From contig CADDZH010000147.1 in the NCBI GenBank assembly GCA_902812455.1, forward strand, positions 1 to 9,215: a stretch of DNA of 9,215 bases, read 5' to 3'. A model generated the notes under the pieces. It was not told where the DNA came from. It did no database searches and worked only from the letters and a program-made list of their open reading frames with translations. How positions within the stretch are numbered: position 1 is the first letter of the stretch; the number at the start of each line of letters is the position of its first letter. The position numbers were made by a program, and so were the translations under genes. Origin of the DNA: Chloroflexota bacterium (GTDB lineage Bacteria; Chloroflexota; Ktedonobacteria; Ktedonobacterales; Ktedonobacteraceae). Below are positions 1 through 6,180 of the stretch, one piece after another.

Positions 1-51
1 GATCTAACCATTGGAGTCCGGCAAAGAGGGCTAGATCGATGGGGGTAAAAC

Positions 52-83
52 GTCTACCCGTGTAAGCCCTTGCGGGTACCCTG
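52..83. repeat. Degenerate member of dispersed palindrome family (copy A)
   Basis: TACCCG at 55-60 faces CGGGTA at 73-78 across a 12-nt loop. The core CCCTTGCGGGT (67-77) is identical to 8321-8331 in copy E, and the left end GTCTA resembles the GTCCA/GTCTA ends of copies E and D. The stem is much weaker than in D or E, so this is a decayed or distant relative. It lies upstream of the first transporter gene, where no coding sequence is apparent. Confidence 0.45.
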
Positions 84-110
84 CTGTGTCATCGCTTAGT
101 GCTCTTAAAA

Positions 111-137
111 CGTGTGATTGATAGCGTGTGATTGATA
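111..137 (+). repeat. Tandem 13-bp direct repeat upstream of the transporter operon
   Basis: CGTGTGATTGATA occurs at 111-123 and again at 125-137, with one base between them. The 14-bp period is not one helical turn. Each copy contains TTGATA, which could serve as a -35 box. The better pairing is TTGATA (132-137), a 16-bp spacer, then TAGGTA (154-159), but the -10 match is poor. The repeat could be a pair of regulator half-sites 60-90 bp before the permease start, or a replication-slippage duplication. Confidence 0.5.
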
Positions 138-173
138 AATAGACAGGATAGAGTAGGTAATTAGACGATAGCT

Positions 174-185
174 TTGACCGGTCAA
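174..185. promoter_or_regulatory. 12-bp perfect palindrome overlapping the first ribosome binding site
   Basis: TTGACCGGTCAA at 174-185 is a perfect palindrome. Its last two bases are the first two bases of the AAGGAGG ribosome binding site (184-190) of the first permease. A protein bound here could block expression, and a short RNA hairpin could partly hide the ribosome site. Its centre GACCGGTC recurs at 8125-8132 upstream of the response regulator. No binding protein is known, and chance cannot be excluded. Confidence 0.4.
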
Positions 186-196
186 GGAGGGTTCTC

Positions 197-1186
197 ATGG
201 CTACACAACCAGCTTCACCGTCTGTTGCTACCACTCCACCCATTACTGCTGAGGGGAGGCGTAGGCTGCGACGTGGTGTCAGCAACAAACCCCGCCCTCG
301 CGCAAGAGAAACGCTTACGGCTTACCTTTTTTTGTTGCCCTATCTCTTCGTCCTGTGTGTCTTCATCCTCGGCGTCTCGGCCTATGGAATCATCTTAAGC
401 CTCTATAGCCTCGACATTGGCTTCACCGCTCCCATCTTTGTTGGCATTCACAACTACCAGCTCCTCTTTAACCAGTTGTCCAACATCGGCTTGAGCGATT
501 TCTGGACATCGATCATCAATATCATCAAGTTTGTCGTTGTGATCGTAACAGGGCAGACCATCCTGGCGCTGATCATGGCAGTTATCCTGCAGAATACGCC
601 CTTTGGCAAAGGCATATTCCGCACCATTTTCTACATTCCAGCCCTGACCTCTTCGGTGGCCGTTTCCTTGATCTTCCTCTGGTTCTACAACCAGTACGGC
701 CTGATCAACTACCTGCTCTCGCTCGTTGGTATCCATGGCCCCGACTGGCTGGACAGCACAACATGGGCGCTGCCTGCTATCATGATCCTCAACATCTGGA
801 CAACGGCTGCCGCCTTTATGATCTACTTCCTGGCAGCATTACAGGACCTTCCCAAAGAGCTAATCGAAGCTGCCAAGGTAGACGGGGCTAATGCTTTCCA
901 GGCCTTCTGGCACATTACTATACCCTTGCTGCGCCCCGCCATTTTCTTCGTCGTCGCCCTTGGCACGATTGGCGGTTTCCAGATGTTCGACCAGGCCAAG
1001 TTCATGACCGGCGGTGGCCCTGTCAATGCCACATTGACACCCATGCTGGAGATTTACAACGAGGCCTTCCAGAATGCTCACTTCGGCTTAGCCGCTGCCA
1101 TGTCGGTGCTCCTGTTTATCATGATCATGATCGTCACCCTTATCCAGCGCCGCCTGATCGATCCCAGCACCAGTAGAGCTTATTGA
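197..1186 (+). CDS. Sugar ABC transporter permease, MalF/UgpA type
   Basis: This is an inner-membrane permease of 329 residues in the carbohydrate-uptake (CUT1, MalF/UgpA-like) class of ABC importers. It would form half of the channel, with the product of the next gene as the other half. About 40 polar, Arg- and Pro-rich residues precede the first membrane span. Further hydrophobic spans lie near residues 42-70, 106-131, 143-165, 190-212, 247-265 and 297-317. The cytoplasmic loop has the EAA motif that docks the ATPase: EAA starts at residue 224, followed by DGAN and then IPLLRP. TGGGP (271-275) is also typical of the family. The ATG at 197 has a perfect AAGGAGG at 184-190, six bases away. 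The sugar cannot be told from the permease. The binding protein and ATPase must be encoded outside the window; the binding-protein gene often lies just upstream. Confidence 0.95.
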   Translation: MATQPASPSVATTPPITAEGRRRLRRGVSNKPRPRARETLTAYLFLLPYLFVLCVFILGVSAYGIILSLYSLDIGFTAPIFVGIHNYQLLFNQLSNIGLSDFWTSIINIIKFVVVIVTGQTILALIMAVILQNTPFGKGIFRTIFYIPALTSSVAVSLIFLWFYNQYGLINYLLSLVGIHGPDWLDSTTWALPAIMILNIWTTAAAFMIYFLAALQDLPKELIEAAKVDGANAFQAFWHITIPLLRPAIFFVVALGTIGGFQMFDQAKFMTGGGPVNATLTPMLEIYNEAFQNAHFGLAAAMSVLLFIMIMIVTLIQRRLIDPSTSRAY

Positions 1187-1225
1187 TGAAGAATCGATGG
1201 CGCTTAGCGAGCAAGGAGGAAGCTT

Positions 1226-2125
1226 ATGGCACAAATAAGTACATCAGCACAAGCTGAGGCCGCAATACGCCCGGTTGCAATAACGCAAGAGATACGTCCA
1301 GAAAGGCGTTTCCACGTGGGGCATATCATCCTCTATGTCTTTCTGGCTCTCTTCACGGTCACATCTATCGGGCCGCTTCTCTTTACCCTCGATTCCACGT
1401 TTAAGACGGCTGCGGCCGTGCTGGCATTCCCACCAACCATCATCCCAAACCCCTTCACCTGGGCTAATTACCAGCAAATTGTGAGCAACCCTCTCTTCCT
1501 GCGCTGGATCCTTAATGCGTTTATCTATGCCGTCGCCACCATGGCGCTTAACACCTTCTTCTCGGCCATGGCCGGCTACGCCATCGCCCGCCTGAATTTC
1601 CCCGGCAAGGAAGTCATCTTCACTATAACCCTGGCAGTGATGATGATCCCGCTGGCCGTGACACTTATCCCCAAGTTCCTTGTCGTCTATAACCTGCACC
1701 TGATTAACACCTACTGGGCCTTGATTCTCCCGGCCATGGCTCAACCCTTCTCCGTCTTTCTCATGGTGCAGTTCATGAAAGGCCTGCCTCGAGAACTGGA
1801 AGAATCGGCCATGATCGACGGCGCCAATCGCTGGCGCACCTTCCTGTCGATCATCTTGCCCGTCGTCAAACCGGCTCTCACCGCCGCCGCTATTGTCAGT
1901 TTCATGGGCGCCTGGAACGATTTCCAGTGGCCCCTCGTTGTCCTGGGAACTCAAAATATGTATACCCTCCCACTCGGGCTCTTCTTCTTTAAGAGCGAAT
2001 ACTATACCCAGTTCAACCTGCTCATTGCGGCGTCGATGTTCAATACGATTCCAATCCTGATCCTGTTCTTCATCTTCCAGCGCTACTTCATCGAAGGCGC
2101 TACGGCTGCCGCTGTCAAGGGCTAA
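1226..2125 (+). CDS. Sugar ABC transporter permease, MalG/UgpE type
   Basis: This is the second membrane subunit (299 residues) of the same carbohydrate importer, of the MalG/UgpE type. After a short polar N-terminus, hydrophobic spans lie near residues 33-54, 95-120, 130-153, 160-182, 212-238 and 264-284. The ATPase-docking loop reads ESAMIDGAN from residue 193, an EAA motif with Ala-to-Ser at the second position, followed by ILPVVKP. WNDFQWPL (230-237) and a C-terminus ending in AVKG are typical of MalG-like permeases. The ATG at 1226 has AAGGAGG at 1213-1219, six bases upstream, the same spacing as in the first permease. The 39-bp gap shows one operon. A long open frame on the opposite strand across this gene is a codon shadow. 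Confidence 0.95.
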   Translation: MAQISTSAQAEAAIRPVAITQEIRPERRFHVGHIILYVFLALFTVTSIGPLLFTLDSTFKTAAAVLAFPPTIIPNPFTWANYQQIVSNPLFLRWILNAFIYAVATMALNTFFSAMAGYAIARLNFPGKEVIFTITLAVMMIPLAVTLIPKFLVVYNLHLINTYWALILPAMAQPFSVFLMVQFMKGLPRELEESAMIDGANRWRTFLSIILPVVKPALTAAAIVSFMGAWNDFQWPLVVLGTQNMYTLPLGLFFFKSEYYTQFNLLIAASMFNTIPILILFFIFQRYFIEGATAAAVKG

Positions 2126-2137
2126 ACAGATGTTACC

Positions 2138-2158
2138 AAACGCTTTCATCCAGCGTTT
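2138..2158 (+). terminator. Short hairpin after the second permease stop
   Basis: AAACGCT (2138-2144) pairs with AGCGTTT (2152-2158) across a 7-nt loop, starting 13 bases after the stop codon. No T-run follows, so it is not a standard intrinsic terminator. It may protect the 3' end of the permease message or cause partial termination before the glycosidase gene. Confidence 0.35.
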
Positions 2159-2171
2159 CACACAGAAAGGA

Positions 2172-2202
2172 GCCCAGGGTAGGGACAGGGCTTCGCCTGG
2201 CC
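2172..2202 (+). repeat. Dispersed palindrome family, shortened copy (B)
   Basis: AGGGTAGGGACAGGGCTT at 2176-2193 is an exact 18-bp match to the reverse complement of 8265-8282 in copy D. The right end CCTGGCC (2196-2202) also matches D. Between them B is 6 nt shorter and lacks most of the right arm, so the stem is broken. It therefore looks like a deletion derivative of the 37-nt unit. It occupies the 120-bp gap between the second permease and the glycosidase. CTATCCTGGCT (2208-2218) can also pair imperfectly with AGCCCAGGGTAG (2171-2182). Confidence 0.7.
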
Positions 2203-2245
2203 ACTCCTATCCTGGCTTTTGATACAAGGCAGATAAAAGGCAAGA

Positions 2246-3610
2246 TTGAAAGTGAAGGTTAGCGGACAAGACATACCGCTTCGTCAAGACCTCGCTCTCA
2301 ATAGCGAGGTCTTGTATCATCTATGGCATCAAGCATTGATAACCCTGCAGTCGCTGCAATCGCCTCTGGGTGTGGCAGCCAGCGGCCCAGATGACCATTT
2401 TCATGCCATCTTTGGGCGCGATTCGCTCTGGACGGTGTTGCTGGCCATAGAAGCTGCCTCACTCTTACAGCCAGCCAGGCGGCGGAAGAAAGACAATATC
2501 ATTTCAGTGGCCTCATATCGTTCATGGCTGCATGAATTATCGGCCTCGGTGCTACGTGGGCTGGCCCACCTGCAAGGGAAAACCGTGAATGATGCGAACG
2601 AGGAGCAGCCAGGGCGCATTATCCACGAGTACTGGAACCCCATACCTGAGCGCATGCTCCTGGCTCGCTGGCCTGTAGCTACCTGTGATGGCCGCTACTA
2701 CGGTGCTTTCGATGCTTCCTTTCTCTACCTCGTGACCCTGCTCCACGTTGACAGATACTTTGACGATGCCTCGTTGCTAGAAGAACTCTGGCCGAGCGCC
2801 GAAGCGCTGCTCCGCTGGATGCTGGACTGGTCGGATCTGGATGGTGATGGATTAGTAGAGTACAAAAAGCGCAATCCAGAAGGCATTGGCCTGGACAACC
2901 AGGTCTGGAAAGATAGCGGCGAGTCTATCCAGGCTCTTGATCATCGTCCCATTGTTCATCCTGTGGCCTGGGTCGAGGTACAGGGCTACGCCTGGGCCGC
3001 TTATGCCGCATTCCTCGAACTGGCCAGAAAACGGCACCCCCTGGAACCTTCTTTAGAAGAGGAAATTCGCCATCGCATGCATGCTCTCCAGAAAGGCCTG
3101 CAGCGCTTCTGGTTCAACGATCACCAGTTTTCATTCCCGGCTATGGCGCTCGATGGAAACAAGCAACCTGTACAGGCCATCTCAACCAATGCCGGCCATC
3201 TCCTCTGGAGCAGGTGCCTCGAGCACGAGCAGGCAGAACATATTCGTACCCGGCTCATGCAACCGGATATCCTGACTCCCTGGGGCCTGCGCACCCTTTC
3301 TGACCAGGCCTACTTCTATAGCCCTCTCAAGTACCACTGCGGGGCTATCTGGCCTTTTGATAACGCGGTAGTCACGCTCGGCTTGCGCTCCTACGGCTTT
3401 GAGCAAGAGGCACAGCATATCGCCGAGTCCATTCTTCAAGCCTTGCACGCTTTCGATAAGCCTGTTGAGCTTTATACTGTACAACCCTCCCGCTGGATTC
3501 GCTCCCACCGCATTGAACAGGAATGGTTCCTGGCCGATTACTTTTACGCCTGCGATGCCCAGGCCTGGACAGCCGCAGCCATCCTCTACTTCACATCCCT
3601 GCTTATGTGA
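2246..3610 (+). CDS. Cytoplasmic amylo-alpha-1,6-glucosidase-type glycosidase
   Basis: This 454-residue protein is a six-hairpin (alpha/alpha)6-barrel glycosidase of the bacterial amylo-alpha-1,6-glucosidase (glycogen debranching enzyme C-terminal) type. Visible blocks are GRDS at 57-60, DGDGLVEY at 199-206, NQVWKDSGES at 218-227 (candidate catalytic-acid region), EVQGYAW at 244-250, NAGHLLW at 315-321, YHCGAIWPFDN at 363-373 and CDAQAW at 436-441. Related debranching proteins often carry an extra N-terminal beta domain and are longer; here only the barrel is present. There is no signal peptide, so it acts inside the cell, presumably on the sugar brought in by the two upstream permeases. The exact bond and sugar are unknown. 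The start is uncertain: TTG at 2246 follows AAAAGG (2235-2240) by 5 bases, while GTG at 2252 in the same frame is 11 bases away. A perfect 12-bp hairpin lies at codons 14-23. Confidence 0.88.
   Translation: MKVKVSGQDIPLRQDLALNSEVLYHLWHQALITLQSLQSPLGVAASGPDDHFHAIFGRDSLWTVLLAIEAASLLQPARRRKKDNIISVASYRSWLHELSASVLRGLAHLQGKTVNDANEEQPGRIIHEYWNPIPERMLLARWPVATCDGRYYGAFDASFLYLVTLLHVDRYFDDASLLEELWPSAEALLRWMLDWSDLDGDGLVEYKKRNPEGIGLDNQVWKDSGESIQALDHRPIVHPVAWVEVQGYAWAAYAAFLELARKRHPLEPSLEEEIRHRMHALQKGLQRFWFNDHQFSFPAMALDGNKQPVQAISTNAGHLLWSRCLEHEQAEHIRTRLMQPDILTPWGLRTLSDQAYFYSPLKYHCGAIWPFDNAVVTLGLRSYGFEQEAQHIAESILQALHAFDKPVELYTVQPSRWIRSHRIEQEWFLADYFYACDAQAWTAAAILYFTSLLM
2285..2314 (+). other. Perfect 12-bp hairpin inside the start of the glycosidase gene
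   Basis: CAAGACCTCGCT (2285-2296) and AGCGAGGTCTTG (2303-2314) are perfect reverse complements separated by CTCAAT. The hairpin begins about 40 bases after the start codon, where a stable mRNA stem could slow early elongation or regulate expression. The sequence after it (TATCAT) has no T-run, so it is not a terminator. The sequence also encodes protein, so coding chance is the alternative. Confidence 0.6.
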
Positions 3611-3671
3611 GTCTTGCCGATATAGAGCTATCATGAGATAATAGACTCCCAAGTAGAAGAGAGGTATCAAG

Positions 3672-4583
3672 TTGGAAAACAACCCTGACAAAAACGTAGA
3701 GGAGTTACTTGAGCTTGCTCTCGCCCTGGATAAACAGGAGCGGCATGAGGAAATGCTCAAGATTGCGCAAAAGGCTGTTGAACGCGACCCCGGCTCAGCG
3801 CTGGCTCTCGCCTGTAAAGCGCGCGCCCTCCAGAAACTGGAGCGTATCTCCGAGGCCACTATTGCCAATGACCAGGCGCTCTTGCTTGATACCAACTTGC
3901 CGCTCGCATGGATCAACCGTAGCGGATTACAACTTTTACAAGAACGCTATGTGGAAGCATTGCGTAGCGCTGAACGCGCTATCGAGCTTACTCCAAAGGA
4001 CGCACGCGCCTGGGCCAACAAAGGCATGGCTCTTTTTAACCTGAAAGACCTGCCCGGCGCCTTCGATGCCATGAACCAGAGCCTGGCCTGTGATCCCGAC
4101 TTCCTCTTTGCCTTGCGTATGAAAGGAGAAATCCTGCGCCGCTTTGGACGCATGCGCGATATCGTCCAGACCATGCAACATGCTCTAGAGCTTGCCCCAA
4201 ATGATATCGTCTCATTGACGCTCATGATACGTGCACGCCGCGCCCTCGAAGAATATGCCGATCTTCCACCCCTGACCAGGCAATTGACAGAACTCACGCC
4301 CGACAGTCCCTTCGCCTGGGATAGCCACATGCGCACACTGCGCGCCCTCGGGCGCTTTGAAGAGGCTGATGAAGCTATCGATCGCCTCCTGGGACTCTTT
4401 CCTGATGATGAACGCCTGTGGACTATTAAGGCCGATAATCTCTACAGGTTAGGGCACTACCGTGAGGCTGCGCGAGCGGCTGAACGCGCTTTGCAGTTTA
4501 ACCAGGAGTATCAACCAGCCTGGCGCATCCACGAGAAGGCCGTTCGCCTGATATACCAGCGCAAAGAAAAACACCGCAAATAA
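3672..4583 (+). CDS. TPR-repeat solenoid protein
   Basis: This 303-residue protein is built almost only of tetratricopeptide repeats, helix-pair units that bind other proteins. Eight units of exactly 34 residues run without insertions from residue 9 to 280 (9-42, 43-76, 77-110, 111-144, 145-178, 179-212, 213-246, 247-280), then a partial ninth and a Lys/Arg-rich end. TPR signature residues are clear, for example W-N-G-A-F-L around 113-122 and the P near the end of each unit; units 5 and 6 are the most divergent. There is no signal peptide, membrane span or catalytic domain, so it is probably a cytoplasmic adaptor. The start is TTG at 3672 with GAGGT at 3661-3665, six bases upstream. It lies 61 bp after the glycosidase with no clear terminator between, so it may be in the same operon. 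The partner and role are unknown. Confidence 0.88.
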   Translation: MENNPDKNVEELLELALALDKQERHEEMLKIAQKAVERDPGSALALACKARALQKLERISEATIANDQALLLDTNLPLAWINRSGLQLLQERYVEALRSAERAIELTPKDARAWANKGMALFNLKDLPGAFDAMNQSLACDPDFLFALRMKGEILRRFGRMRDIVQTMQHALELAPNDIVSLTLMIRARRALEEYADLPPLTRQLTELTPDSPFAWDSHMRTLRALGRFEEADEAIDRLLGLFPDDERLWTIKADNLYRLGHYREAARAAERALQFNQEYQPAWRIHEKAVRLIYQRKEKHRK

Positions 4584-4606
4584 TTCACATCCGGGCGAAC
4601 GTACCT

Positions 4607-4663
4607 GTAGGGGCGGGAGCGGCGGGAAGGAGCGGTGGGGACGCTTGCGTCGCCCTCCTCACC
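4607..4663. repeat. GC-rich palindromic element in the convergent gap (copy C)
   Basis: This fills the gap between two convergent genes (stops at 4583 and 4685). The core is GACGC (4640-4644), TT, GCGTC (4647-4651), flanked by GGTGGG on the left and a pyrimidine-rich arm ending CACC at 4660-4663 that pairs imperfectly. The left part starts GTAGGGGCGGG. The central CTTGC is shared with copies D and E, but the rest differs, so it is a second subfamily or an unrelated palindrome. It may act as a two-way transcription stop, although neither side has a T-run. Confidence 0.5.
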
Positions 4664-4684
4664 AAAAGATGGAGCCAGGAAACA

Positions 4685-6076
4685 TCACATCGCCAGTGTT
4701 TCTAACACCGGCAATAACAGATCATCGCGCCGTTCCTGAAGCATCTCGCGCAGCCGCTCAGGAACCACCACGCGAATCCTGCGCTGGTGCTGCTCGTACC
4801 TGGCAAGATCGTCTGATTGCAAACCTGTGGCCTCCACCCACGGCACTAATTCTTGCAGGCCCACCGGCGGATGTTTGCCAAACGTCACCCACACGTCCAT
4901 CTCCCATTTTTCAGGCCGGGGGATGTCAAGCAGCACTTCGTGGCCCGCAATCTCTACCTCTAAGACTCGTGCAAGCTCAGCAGCCAGCGCTTGCTCGATG
5001 TGTCTCCGGCGATTCGCGTCCCAGAAGAGGGCATCCAGCCGCTGGAAGAGACGACCGGCCATGCGGCTGATTTCCAGCACTCCTTTGTACGGCTTTCTCA
5101 GTTCCAGTTGCTCCACAAGTATGCGCGAGCTTTCCGGCATCTGTTTATCTGCCAGCAGCAGGAGCAGCGAGGCATCATCTAATCCTACCAACTGTGGCGC
5201 CGTCAACGTCCCGGCTAACAAGGCTTCCTGCACGGCACGCATCAACATTACCTGCAATGCCCGGCTGGTATGGTGCCAGTAAATATTATCAAACATCTCC
5301 TGGCGTGCATGCAGCAACGAATGTAAAGGGCTGATGCCTTTGTGGGTCACAACAATGCGCCGTCTTCCCCGCACATTGGGATGAACCCGCAGCGCACCTA
5401 ATAAGCGAGCCACGTCAACGCCACCATAAGGCACATTACACGCGCGCGCATCCCGTGGGAGATAATCCAGCTTGTCAACATCGAGCGCTCCGCTCAGTAA
5501 ATAAGAGAATAGCTCATCATCAGCCGGCAACTCCTTATTCTTGGGCGGATCGATCATATCCGCCACGCGCTCTGGGGAGAGATGATAATCGCGCTCAAGA
5601 ATGCTCGCTATCTCACCGCTTTCAATGATCGAGCGTCCCACTTTCTCGTGCACAATAACAGGGTAGCCCAGTTCCTCAATCGTGTGCGAAAAAGGATAGT
5701 GCCCGATATCGTGCAGTAAAGCAGCCACTACCAGCGTCTGGACGCTGCTGATGGAGATACCTGCCAGGCCGCCATCCTTGCCGCGCTGGAGCATGGCCCG
5801 CAGCGCCCTTACGGCCAGGTGATAGCAGCCCAGGCTGTGCTCATAGCGTGTATGAGTAGCCCCGGGCCATACGCGGTAGACAAAACCGAGCTGTTTCACC
5901 TTCTGCAGGCGCAAAAACGGTGCTGTGCCAATCAGTTTTACTTCGCGTGGGCCAAGTGGAATCAAATCATAGAGGCTATCTCGAACGGTGGTAACAGGCT
6001 GCTCGTCAGGCAGAAACGGAAACCCATTGACGGTTTCTGCCGGGGCTTTGCCAGGCTGCACCACAGGCTCGTTCAT
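4685..6076 (-). CDS. HD-domain phosphohydrolase, SAMHD1-like (COG1078 type)
   Basis: From the start at 6076 this is a 463-residue HD-superfamily metal-dependent phosphohydrolase resembling SAMHD1 and bacterial YwfO-type proteins, some of which hydrolyse dNTPs. The metal ligands are visible: H80 in the RYEHSLG block, H122-D123 in LLHDIGHYPFSH, and D201 in DVDKLDYLPRD. K202 and Y205 of that block match positions that contact nucleotide in SAMHD1. The N-terminal RLQKVKQLG and VWPGATHTRYEH blocks are diagnostic. The C-terminal third is helical without a known extra domain. Activity on dNTPs is inferred. The open frame extends to an ATG at 6142, but a promoter at 6149-6178 would start RNA near 6142, and only the ATG at 6076 has a ribosome site (GGAGGAAAGG, 6094-6085). 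The 22 extra residues are Arg-rich and unlike the family. With the upstream start the protein would be 485 residues and leaderless. Confidence 0.9.
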   Translation of the reverse strand: MNEPVVQPGKAPAETVNGFPFLPDEQPVTTVRDSLYDLIPLGPREVKLIGTAPFLRLQKVKQLGFVYRVWPGATHTRYEHSLGCYHLAVRALRAMLQRGKDGGLAGISISSVQTLVVAALLHDIGHYPFSHTIEELGYPVIVHEKVGRSIIESGEIASILERDYHLSPERVADMIDPPKNKELPADDELFSYLLSGALDVDKLDYLPRDARACNVPYGGVDVARLLGALRVHPNVRGRRRIVVTHKGISPLHSLLHARQEMFDNIYWHHTSRALQVMLMRAVQEALLAGTLTAPQLVGLDDASLLLLLADKQMPESSRILVEQLELRKPYKGVLEISRMAGRLFQRLDALFWDANRRRHIEQALAAELARVLEVEIAGHEVLLDIPRPEKWEMDVWVTFGKHPPVGLQELVPWVEATGLQSDDLARYEQHQRRIRVVVPERLREMLQERRDDLLLPVLETLAM

Positions 6077-6148
6077 GCCACGAACCTTTCCTCCCCGCCC
6101 ATTGTTGGAGCGCCTCCTGCTCCGCTCTTCTTGTATGCTCATAGCCTG

Positions 6149-6178
6149 ATTGTAACAGAAGGTTAGAAAATTTGTCTA
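6149..6178 (-). promoter_or_regulatory. Sigma-70-type promoter for the HD-domain gene
   Basis: On the - strand TAGACA (6178-6173) and TACAAT (6154-6149) each match the -35 and -10 consensus at five of six positions, with an 18-bp spacer. They lie in the 38 bp between the histidine-kinase stop (6181) and the upstream ATG of the HD gene (6142). RNA would begin near 6142, leaving a 66-nt leader before the preferred ATG at 6076. That leader could fold as GGAGC/GCTCC around an AGGAGG at 6117-6112. Confidence 0.55.
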
Positions 6179-6180
6179 GT

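Noticed and set aside
1118..1131. 14-bp palindrome ATCATGATCATGAT
   Set aside because: It encodes alternating Ile and Met in the last membrane span of the first permease, so codon composition explains the symmetry.
1244..2161. 305-residue open frame on the - strand opposite the second permease
   Set aside because: It mirrors the permease codons and gives a Gly/Glu/Asp/His-rich sequence with no domain. The permease on the + strand has a perfect ribosome site and clear motifs.
3182..3916. 244-residue open frame on the - strand across the glycosidase-TPR junction
   Set aside because: It is antisense to two well-supported genes, with low-complexity Ser/Arg content.
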